A stretch of 5,827 nucleotides of DNA, from positions 1 through 5,827 of the forward strand of contig CAZHQW010000092.1 of the NCBI GenBank assembly GCA_964534745.1, in the 5' to 3' direction. This document shows, piece by piece, positions 1-5,798 of the stretch (its first letter is position 1; every line of letters begins with the position of its first letter). Below the pieces are notes generated by a model. That model was not told the DNA's origin and did not search any database. It was given only the letters and a program-made list of their open reading frames with translations. Position numbers and translations under genes: made by a program. The DNA comes from G020354785 sp964534745 (GTDB lineage Bacteria > Bacteroidota > Bacteroidia > Bacteroidales > UBA10428).

Positions 1-2478
1 GGCGATTACGAAAAAGCAAAACAGCATTACCAGATTGCACTTAACACATTTGAATCTGGTGAAGTGATGTCTCACCCGGCAAAAGATAAATTTATAAGTA
101 TCATCTTTGTGAATAACAGCCTGGGATCGCTGTATTATGAGATGAAGGATTATAAAACTGCGATTGATCATTATAAAAAATGTGAAAGCCTTGCAAATAC
201 CTGGTATAACGAGTTCCTTCCCATTACATATGAAAACCTGGCGGACTGCTATGCAAGGACAAAAAAATATGATGAGGCCGAAAGATATTATGAACTGGCA
301 ATAAGACACCACATAGAAGGCAAAAAGCAGGAGTACAAATATTTACTTGCAAATGTATATAAGTATTACGCAGAAATGTGCCTTGAAATAAGTCAATACA
401 ATAAGGCATATGATCTCCTGCAAAAGGCTTATTCAATATATATAAGGAACTGGGGTATGACACACCCGGAAACATCGGAATGCCTTCTTAACTTCGGTAA
501 ATACTTCGAGAAGACCGGGAAACCGGACAGTGCCCTTTACTATTATCAAAAATCAATAATATGCCTGTCAGAAGGTTTCAGCGACATGAGCATATACTCC
601 AATCCCTCCCCTGACATGGCAATATCACCACTCCACCTTATCAACAGCCTCAAACATAAAGCAGCAGCACTGTCAGGATATTACTTCATGACACGCAAGT
701 TCAAAGACCTTGAGGCGAGCCTCAGCACATACGACCTTGCAATAAGGCTCATTGACAAAATAAGGCTGGGCTACCAGACCCAGGAAAGCAAGCTCTTCCT
801 CTCTGAAAACGAGAAAGCAACATATATAAGTGCCATACATACGGCATACAACATGTGGAAAACGTCGGCAGATAAAAAATACCTCAACAAGGCATTTGAA
901 TATGCGGAAAGAAGCAAGGCATCGGTGCTTCTGGCGGCAATCAGGACGAGCGAGGCCAGGAACTTTGCCGGCATACCCGGCACTCTTCTGGAGAATGAAA
1001 ATAACCTGCTCAGGGATATCGCCCTTTACAAGGAGCTTATATTTGAAGAGAAGAGAAACGAAAAGCCCGATGAGAAAAAAATCACTAACTGGGAGCAGAA
1101 GCTTTTCACCATCACAGGCGAATACGACAACCTTATCAAACTGCTGGAAGACAGCTTCCCCAAATACTACTCACTGAAATACAATACACAGGTGGCTACG
1201 GTGGATACACTCCAGCAAATGCTGAAAGTAAACCATGCTATAGTCGAATATTCGCTTTGCGACACATGCTTTTTTATATTCCACATTGAAAAAAGCACTG
1301 CCAATATCATATACAAGAGAATAGACACTGCTTTTCATACATCACTGAATAATATTATTCACCAGCTTAATAACTTTGACTATACCAGCTCAAATATCGG
1401 GGATCTGAAAAGCTATATTGAAGATTCATATTATCTTTATAAATACCTGATAAGGCCCGTTGAAAAACAAACCGACAGCCGCAAGCTAACCATCGTACCT
1501 GACGAGCTGCTTGCCTTCCTTCCCTTCGAAGCACTGATATCGGAAACAGAAACGGAGGGCAGGGAAAGTTACAAGACACTAAGCTATCTGCTATACAAGT
1601 ACAATATGTCATACTCCTTCTCATCAACGCTGTACTTCATGGAAACAAAACATAAGCATATTGAAAAGATAAAAAAGCTGCTTGCTTTTGCCCCCGGCTA
1701 CGGCACAACTGAAACCACAGGAGAAATACTGACAAGGGCGCAGCTGAGGCAGAGTTACCGCGAAGGACTCTCCCCTATCCCCGGTGCAAAGGAAGAAGTG
1801 GCCGGCATCAGCAGGATCATACCCAGCGACATATTTGAAGATGACTATGCCACGGAAAGGCTGTTCAAAGATACTGCAGGCTATTACGACCTGCTGCACC
1901 TGGCAATGCACACCATTATTAATAATACCGACCCCATGTTTTCAAAGCTTGTTTTCACACAGACAGCAGACACTGCGGAGGACGGACTCCTGAACACTTA
2001 CGAGATATACAATATGAACCTCACTGCACGCCTTGCCGTACTGAGCTCCTGCAGCAGCGGTGAAGGGGTACTTAAAAAAGGCGAAGGGGTGATGAGCCTG
2101 GCAAGGGCATTCATGTACGCCGGATGCCCCAGTATAGTGATGACCCTCTGGGTGATTGAAGATAAATCGGGAGTAAAGATAATGACTGAATTCTACAGGG
2201 CGCTCTCAAAAGGCAGGGCAAAGGATGCGGCACTAAGAAAAGCAAAGATCAGGTTCATAGAGGAAGCGAACCTCACCCAGGCCCATCCCTTCTACTGGTC
2301 CGCTTACATATGTGTCGGCAACACTGAGCCCTTGTTTATTCCAAAGGCACTGATCAGGATTATTGTGATTTCTGTTTTAGCCGGTGTCGCCATACTGTGG
2401 ATCATAAAAAGAATACTGAGAAAAAGAAAAAAGAAAATACCACAACTACCGGAGACAAGCCCCTGGTTTAAAATATAG
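1..2478 (+). CDS. TPR-CHAT caspase-like peptidase with C-terminal membrane anchor (5' end missing)
   Basis: The reading frame is open from base 1 (first residues GDYEKAKQHYQIAL, already a TPR helix pair), so the true start lies upstream; the GTG at 64 is internal. About five TPR-like repeats span bases 1-570 (for example around 112-200, 229-318, 343-444 and 472-570). A helical linker follows, with the family-typical 'AFEYAERSKASVLL' and 'AGIPGTLL' stretches. The CHAT domain runs from about 1200 to 2340. The expected catalytic dyad is present: His in 'HLAMHT' (codon 1909-1911) and Cys in 'LAVLSSCSSGEG' (codon 2050-2052), followed by the conserved 'GEGVMSLARAFMYAGCPS' and 'LWVIEDKSG' blocks. 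CHAT proteins are caspase/separase-clan cysteine peptidases. One hydrophobic helix lies near 2350-2406, before a tail rich in Lys and Arg. By the positive-inside rule the tail is cytoplasmic and the TPR-CHAT part may be periplasmic; this needs an export signal in the missing N-terminus. Substrate unknown. It ends in tandem stops (TAG TAA). Confidence 0.95.
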   Translation, partial: GDYEKAKQHYQIALNTFESGEVMSHPAKDKFISIIFVNNSLGSLYYEMKDYKTAIDHYKKCESLANTWYNEFLPITYENLADCYARTKKYDEAERYYELAIRHHIEGKKQEYKYLLANVYKYYAEMCLEISQYNKAYDLLQKAYSIYIRNWGMTHPETSECLLNFGKYFEKTGKPDSALYYYQKSIICLSEGFSDMSIYSNPSPDMAISPLHLINSLKHKAAALSGYYFMTRKFKDLEASLSTYDLAIRLIDKIRLGYQTQESKLFLSENEKATYISAIHTAYNMWKTSADKKYLNKAFEYAERSKASVLLAAIRTSEARNFAGIPGTLLENENNLLRDIALYKELIFEEKRNEKPDEKKITNWEQKLFTITGEYDNLIKLLEDSFPKYYSLKYNTQVATVDTLQQMLKVNHAIVEYSLCDTCFFIFHIEKSTANIIYKRIDTAFHTSLNNIIHQLNNFDYTSSNIGDLKSYIEDSYYLYKYLIRPVEKQTDSRKLTIVPDELLAFLPFEALISETETEGRESYKTLSYLLYKYNMSYSFSSTLYFMETKHKHIEKIKKLLAFAPGYGTTETTGEILTRAQLRQSYREGLSPIPGAKEEVAGISRIIPSDIFEDDYATERLFKDTAGYYDLLHLAMHTIINNTDPMFSKLVFTQTADTAEDGLLNTYEIYNMNLTARLAVLSSCSSGEGVLKKGEGVMSLARAFMYAGCPSIVMTLWVIEDKSGVKIMTEFYRALSKGRAKDAALRKAKIRFIEEANLTQAHPFYWSAYICVGNTEPLFIPKALIRIIVISVLAGVAILWIIKRILRKRKKKIPQLPETSPWFKI
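2344..2475 (+). other. Transmembrane helix and basic tail of the CHAT protein
   Basis: After the CHAT domain the protein reads ALIRIIVISVLAGVAILWII, an uninterrupted hydrophobic segment of roughly 20 residues, then a cluster of Lys and Arg (KRILRKRKKK) and about a dozen further residues to the stop. This is the pattern of a single-pass inner-membrane anchor whose short tail faces the cytoplasm. Confidence 0.85.
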
Positions 2479-2683
2479 TAACCCGCCGGAGCAGTATTTT
2501 CGTCAAAGGTTACCTGCCGTTCGTCAAACTATCCCCCTGGGAACAAACATACGCGTCGCCTTCCACGTATTATGACTGATATTAACATGCTTCGAAAGAC
2601 AGTACACCGAAATGCAGATTTGAACATCTTCCCCGCAAACAGGACTACCAGCTTAAACCACACTTGCAAACTAGAAATATTGT
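2479..2683. other. Intergenic region between the CHAT gene and the T9SS cargo gene
   Basis: No convincing coding content is seen in these 205 bases. Just after the CHAT stop there is an interrupted inverted repeat, GTAACC (2478-2483) and GGTTAC (2508-2513), with a 24-nt loop and no T-run, so it is a poor intrinsic terminator. TCGTCAAA occurs twice at a 21-bp spacing (2500 and 2521). A TTTG lies at 2619-2622, but no good TAnnTTTG box follows at 19-21 nt, so no promoter for the downstream gene can be named with confidence. Confidence 0.6.
2500..2528. repeat. Direct repeat TCGTCAAA, 21-bp period
   Basis: TCGTCAAA is found at 2500-2507 and again at 2521-2528. The 21-bp period is about two helical turns, which would put both copies on the same face of the DNA, as for a dimeric or cooperative regulator. 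The repeat is short, so chance is a real alternative. Confidence 0.4.
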
Positions 2684-3181
2684 ATGAAAAACTTACGTCA
2701 TACCAGGTTTCCAATAATTGCTGCAATATGCCTGTCTCTGGCATCTTTAAATTATTGCACGGGACAGGACATTATTGCGGCATCGGCATGTTATTTTAAG
2801 ACGGCTTCACTGTCGGTTAGCTGGACAATAGGCGAGGTAGCAACCGAAACATACGTCAATCACAATATAATGCTCACCCAGGGATTTAACCAGGGTAACA
2901 TTACCATTGCAACCACCTCCGAAGATTTATGTTCCGGTATAAATATAATTGTATACCCCAATCCGGTTAACGATTTTTTTACCGTAGAAACCGAAACGGG
3001 GAATGGGATGCATCTGAAAGCGGAATTATATAACCTGTCAGGTTCAAAATTACTGTCGCAGAGCATCCTGACCGGCAGCACGGTTATTAATATGGAAGGA
3101 TTTCCTGCATCTGATTATATACTGAAGATCTATAATAATCTTCAGGAGATAAGAACATTCAAGGTCATCAAAACCAATTAA
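2684..3181 (+). CDS. Small secreted protein with T9SS type A C-terminal sorting domain
   Basis: This 165-residue protein begins with a signal peptide: a basic start, then hydrophobic residues about 9-22, with likely cleavage near 'CTGQD' (residues 25-29). A Cys at 25 is not in a classical lipobox. A short mature segment (about 29-75) carries 'SVSWTIGEV' and 'IMLTQGFNQ', a signature I associate with small Bacteroidota T9SS cargo. Residues about 89-165 match the type A sorting domain: 'YPNPVNDFFTVE' near the start, 'AELYNLSGSKLL' in the middle and 'YILKIYNN...FKVIK' at the end. That domain directs crossing of the outer membrane by the type IX system and is usually cleaved off as the protein is attached or released. 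The ATG at 2684 is the only reasonable start, because an in-frame TAG lies at 2672-2674. It has no Shine-Dalgarno, as usual in the phylum. It is followed after 11 bp by the fibre/lectin gene, so the two are probably co-transcribed. The function of the mature segment is unknown. Confidence 0.92.
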   Translation: MKNLRHTRFPIIAAICLSLASLNYCTGQDIIAASACYFKTASLSVSWTIGEVATETYVNHNIMLTQGFNQGNITIATTSEDLCSGINIIVYPNPVNDFFTVETETGNGMHLKAELYNLSGSKLLSQSILTGSTVINMEGFPASDYILKIYNNLQEIRTFKVIKTN

Positions 3182-3192
3182 AACTTAAAAAA

Positions 3193-4233
3193 ATGAAAAA
3201 ACTTGCTACAAAGATTATTATACTGCTGGTATCCCTGGCAAGCCTGCAGGCTTTTTCGCAGGCCCCCGAGGGAATGAAGTACCAGGCTGTTGCACGAAAC
3301 GCCGCAGGAGCGGTAATGGCAAACACCAGTGTTACATTTGATATAAGTATAATGCAGGGTGATGCAGGAGGATTGGTGGTATACCACGAGACTCACAATG
3401 CTGTAACGAATGAGACCGGACTGGTAAGCCTGGTTATCGGAAAGGGAATGACGGGCGATGACTTTTCGGCAATAGACTGGGGCAGCGGCCCTTATTTCCT
3501 CAGTGTGGAGATTAACGGCATACCGATGGGCATAAGCCAGCTGCTGAGCGTACCCTATGCGCTGTACTCCAGGGAGGCGGAAAATGTGTTCAGCGGTGAC
3601 TATAACGACCTTGAAAATAAGCCCGACCTGTCAGCATACCTACAAAGCGAGTCTGATCCCCTGTTTGACGCTTCTTTGGCAAAAGGCATAACTTCGGCGG
3701 ATACGGCACGCTGGAACGAAGCATACAACAGCAAGGAAAGTCCGGGTATGAGCTATGAAGCCGGACCGGGCATAAACATAACAGGTGATGTTATCTCGAC
3801 AGATGTCCCTGACCCCAATAAACCCGTGCCGATAATTTTCCAGGGAGGTATTATATATGTACACCCTCTGTTTATCAAATCAGCTGAGTGGGGAGAAAGT
3901 AACCTGCTTATCGGTACAATATCTGAAACCGACGGTGCAGCGAACACTGAAACAATTGCGTCAAAGCAGGCGGATGCTTCTTACGCTGCGAGGGTATGCT
4001 CCGAACTTACTGACTTTGGCTACGACGACTGGTACCTGCCCTCGCGCTGCGAGATAGATGCTATATGCAAGCAGTCTTACCTGCTTAAGAACATAAACTA
4101 CTCATCTCACTACTGGAGCTCTACGGAATTTAACAAGGATATGGCATGGAAGGTTAATTTTTATAACGGAGCAAGTACAACAGACTATAAAAACAGGGCA
4201 AATACATACATATGTGTCAGAAAAAATAAATAA
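3193..4233 (+). CDS. Exported fibre-like surface protein with C-terminal DUF1566/C-type-lectin-like domain
   Basis: The protein has 346 residues. Residues 1-24 are a signal peptide ending 'LQAFSQA'. Residues about 25-128 form a beta-rich head typical of Bacteroidota surface proteins: 'EGMKYQAVARNAAG', 'VVYHETHNAVTNETGLVSLVIGKG', 'FSAIDWGSGPYFLSVEI' and 'SQLLSVPYALYS'. Residues about 133-205 contain motifs resembling phage tail-fibre shafts: 'GDYNDLENKPDLS', 'SDPLFDASLAKGITSADTARW' and 'YEAGPGINITGDVIS'. This points to a trimeric stalk. Residues about 213-343 match the DUF1566/Lcl C-terminal family with a C-type-lectin-like fold: 'FQGGIIYVHP', 'YAARVCSEL', 'GYDDWYLPSRCEIDAI', 'YWSSTE' and 'YICVRK'. 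Cysteines at 269, 286, 292 and 341 could form disulfides. The likely role is adhesion or ligand binding at the cell surface. It has no T9SS sorting domain of its own, unlike the gene just upstream. The ATG follows an A-rich leader. Confidence 0.9.
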   Translation: MKKLATKIIILLVSLASLQAFSQAPEGMKYQAVARNAAGAVMANTSVTFDISIMQGDAGGLVVYHETHNAVTNETGLVSLVIGKGMTGDDFSAIDWGSGPYFLSVEINGIPMGISQLLSVPYALYSREAENVFSGDYNDLENKPDLSAYLQSESDPLFDASLAKGITSADTARWNEAYNSKESPGMSYEAGPGINITGDVISTDVPDPNKPVPIIFQGGIIYVHPLFIKSAEWGESNLLIGTISETDGAANTETIASKQADASYAARVCSELTDFGYDDWYLPSRCEIDAICKQSYLLKNINYSSHYWSSTEFNKDMAWKVNFYNGASTTDYKNRANTYICVRKNK

Positions 4234-4797
4234 CTAGAGAAGCCTGAATTCGGGATCGTTCCTGATGGACTTTAACAGGAACTCCTTGCACATGAATTTT
4301 TTCTTCTTTACCATGGCTATGCTGCTGTAGCCCATCTGCCTGGCAATCTCCTTATAGGGCACCTTATCGTAAAAAAGCTGTAACAGCTTTTTGCATTCGT
4401 CATTGAGCTTCTGGAAATGCTTCTGGTACAGCCTGTACTCCGCGCTTTCCTCAACCTGGTTATTATAGGAAGAGTTGAAAGTGATATATTCCCTTATATC
4501 GTCAATCTTGTTATCATGTATTCTTTTGTTGCGCAGGTAATTCAGCCATATAGTGCGGCATATAGAGTAAAGGAAGGTCTCAAATGAACAGCTTATCTCA
4601 AAATTCTTGTCACGGGTATAACGGTAAATAACAATGATAGCTTCCTGGAATACGTCCTTTGCATCATCTAAAGTGCCCTTATTGTTTGTTACGAAAGATT
4701 CTATTAAGGAAAAATGCTTTTTGTAAATCTTTTTTAAAGTAAGGTTATCCCTGTTTTTTATACCCCTGATTAAGTCCTGAGATTCTTGTTTACTCAC
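4234..4797 (-). CDS. ECF-type RNA polymerase sigma factor (sigma-70 family)
   Basis: The protein has 187 residues, the usual ECF length. Region 2 covers about residues 24-92: 'LDDAKDVFQEAIIVIYRY' corresponds to the conserved D-x-x-D-x-x-Q-E core-binding motif, and 'FETFLYSICRTIWLNYLRNKR' to the -10-recognising helix. Region 4 covers about 123-176, with the helix-turn-helix 'VPYKEIARQMGYSSIAMVKKKK', which would recognise the -35 region. There is no region 1.1 or 3. The start is GTG at 4797-4795: no ATG precedes it before the in-frame stop (4848-4846), and the next Met is residue 155, inside the helix-turn-helix. No anti-sigma gene (FecR-like or zinc-binding) is adjacent in the window. The gene is convergent with the fibre gene, with abutting stops, and divergent from the HEAT-like gene. 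Target promoters are unknown. Confidence 0.94.
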   Translation of the reverse strand: MSKQESQDLIRGIKNRDNLTLKKIYKKHFSLIESFVTNNKGTLDDAKDVFQEAIIVIYRYTRDKNFEISCSFETFLYSICRTIWLNYLRNKRIHDNKIDDIREYITFNSSYNNQVEESAEYRLYQKHFQKLNDECKKLLQLFYDKVPYKEIARQMGYSSIAMVKKKKFMCKEFLLKSIRNDPEFRLL

Positions 4798-4817
4798 CTG
4801 GATTGGATATATATGGT

Positions 4818-4825
4818 GAAAAATA
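4818..4825 (-). promoter_or_regulatory. Weak -7-like box upstream of the sigma factor gene
   Basis: On the minus strand these bases read TATTTTTC, near the Bacteroidota -7 consensus TAnnTTTG, 20 nt upstream of the GTG start. No TTTG is found at the expected distance further upstream. In such AT-rich DNA this could be chance, or the gene may use another sigma factor, possibly its own. Confidence 0.22.
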
Positions 4826-4986
4826 TAATATAAATATATGGTTTTTTATGTTACTTACCGGGCTTGTTCGTTAAAAATTGGCAGATAAGGAAGTAAACAA
4901 TCCATGCAAGGGATGTAGTATATATAATGGTTAATGCCGCCCATTTACAATAAACTGAATATATATAAGTAATAAATTATATTTGA

Positions 4987-5017
4987 TTTGTTTTTAGTAT
5001 ATATTTTACTACCTTTA
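4987..5017 (+). promoter_or_regulatory. Bacteroidota-type primary promoter for the HEAT-like gene
   Basis: TTTG (4987-4990) is followed after 19 nt by TACCTTTA (5010-5017), matching the Bacteroidota -33 TTTG and -7 TAnnTTTG arrangement with one mismatch and normal spacing. Transcription would start near 5022-5026. That gives a leader of about 35 nt to the TTG at 5061, and includes the short reading frame that begins at 5050. Confidence 0.55.
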
Positions 5018-5049
5018 ATTATATGCTCTATATCTGATCAATAATTAAA

Positions 5050-5094
5050 ATGTACAGTAATTGGATAGCAGGGAAAACATATATGATGCAATAA
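5050..5094 (+). CDS. Possible 14-codon leader peptide overlapping the next gene's start
   Basis: An ATG preceded by an A-rich stretch (AATTAAA) opens a 14-codon frame (MYSNWIAGKTYMMQ) that ends with TAA at 5092-5094. It overlaps the TTG start of the downstream gene in another frame and stops 5 nt before the in-frame ATG at 5100. It could be a translationally coupled leader, the remnant of a frameshifted gene start, or chance. No similarity to known attenuator peptides is seen. Confidence 0.25.
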   Translation: MYSNWIAGKTYMMQ

Positions 5095-5798
5095 AGAAAA
5101 TGTTCAGGGGCATGGACAATAAAGTGAACATCCTCGAAAGCCAGATCGATGTCGATGTACAGACCGAGTATTATGAATATTCGAAAAATCATAATCTTCA
5201 TATCAATCCCGAAGATGTTATAAAAAACAAGGATGATATTTTCAGGAACAACCTGCCTGTCGAAGATAAGAAATGTATGTTTGTGAAGCTTGCTTCGATA
5301 AGCAGTATTGAGGCATTCCGGACAATAGAGAGGTACCTCAATGACCCGGCTCACGACGACCTGCAGGACTGGGCAACACTGGCCTTCATCGAAAGCAGAT
5401 TATTGCTCGAAAGCAAGCTGCTTGACGAAAACCAGGTACTTATATCAACCGGACTCGGAGGTAAAGGATCTAAGTTAAGGTATTTCACGGTGCTTATATC
5501 AGAGGCCGGGATAAGCCTGAGCTATATCCAGAAGAAAATAATAAGATCGGAGCTGCACTACCTGCTCAAAAAAAATGGCGCCGAACTTGAGAAAATAAGG
5601 TTCTCCGGAGATTTGTGCACCATACTCTCACTGATACCCCTAAAGGTGCCCATACAGAATCTCTTTGATACACTGATAGAGGAATGTAACAAGCTTGGAG
5701 ACTTTTTGAACAGGAACTGCCTTATAACCAATGTTAAAATTCTCAAAATAAGTGAAGTAAGGGAACGTATAAAAAGTAATACCGCGCACTTCAGATAG
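5061..5798 (+). CDS. Conserved-looking Bacteroidota protein of unknown function, HEAT-like with GLGGKG motif
   Basis: The protein has up to 245 residues, no signal peptide and no membrane helix, so it is probably cytoplasmic. I do not recognise a named family, although the 'DENQVLISTGLGGKGSKLRYF' block (residues about 122-142) looks like one I associate with uncharacterised Bacteroidota proteins. Residues about 72-120 have the spacing of a HEAT-like helix pair ('FVKLASISSIEAFRTIERYL' then 'LQDWATLAFIESRLLLESKL'). The C-terminal part (about 145-240) looks alpha/beta and contains 'LIPLKVPIQNLFDTLIEECN'. The start is uncertain. TTG at 5061 directly follows an in-frame TAA (5058-5060). The next in-frame starts are ATG at 5100 (residue 14) and ATG at 5112. 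The N-terminal 'ENIYDAIKKMF' looks like a normal family beginning, which favours the TTG. A Bacteroidota promoter candidate lies upstream. It is divergent from the sigma factor gene. The last 29 bases of the window hold no recognisable gene start. Confidence 0.82.
   Translation: MDSRENIYDAIKKMFRGMDNKVNILESQIDVDVQTEYYEYSKNHNLHINPEDVIKNKDDIFRNNLPVEDKKCMFVKLASISSIEAFRTIERYLNDPAHDDLQDWATLAFIESRLLLESKLLDENQVLISTGLGGKGSKLRYFTVLISEAGISLSYIQKKIIRSELHYLLKKNGAELEKIRFSGDLCTILSLIPLKVPIQNLFDTLIEECNKLGDFLNRNCLITNVKILKISEVRERIKSNTAHFR

Larger units (their letters stand above)
4798..5060. other. AT-rich divergent control region
   Basis: These 263 bases separate two divergent genes and are markedly richer in A+T than the flanking coding sequence, with many TATATA tracts. 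ATATATGG occurs at 4809-4816 and 4834-4841, 25 bp apart. A good plus-strand promoter candidate lies at 4987-5017 and a weak minus-strand -7-like box at 4818-4825. No RNA gene or riboswitch-like structure was recognised. Confidence 0.7.

Noticed and set aside
1..2478. The TPR-CHAT protein as Csx29 of a type III-E CRISPR system
   Set aside because: There is no gRAMP effector, Csx30, Csx31, repeat array or adaptation gene in view. The C-terminal membrane anchor and the envelope-gene neighbours also differ.
2478..2513. Inverted repeat GTAACC/GGTTAC as a terminator of the CHAT gene
   Set aside because: The stem is only 6 bp with a 24-nt loop, and no T-run follows.
2572..2799. Plus-strand open frame of 75 codons before and over the T9SS cargo gene
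   Set aside because: It overlaps the real gene in another frame, has a composition typical of a shadow, and shows no domain, signal peptide or start context.
2895..2906. GGTAACATTACC inverted repeat
   Set aside because: It lies inside the coding sequence of the T9SS cargo gene and is explained by the residues encoded there; it is too short to stand out.
4100..4233. The lectin-like C-terminus of the fibre protein as the variable region of a diversity-generating retroelement
   Set aside because: C-type-lectin-like domains are common targets of such elements, and several Asn codons occur here, but no reverse transcriptase, template repeat or accessory gene is present in the window.
4276..4302. 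Small hairpin plus T-run inside the sigma gene as a terminator for the fibre transcript
   Set aside because: The stem has about four pairs including a wobble, and the T-run is explained by the Lys-rich helix codons on the other strand.
4809..4841. Repeat of ATATATGG at 25-bp spacing in the divergent region
   Set aside because: The tract is so AT-rich that short matches like this are expected by chance.
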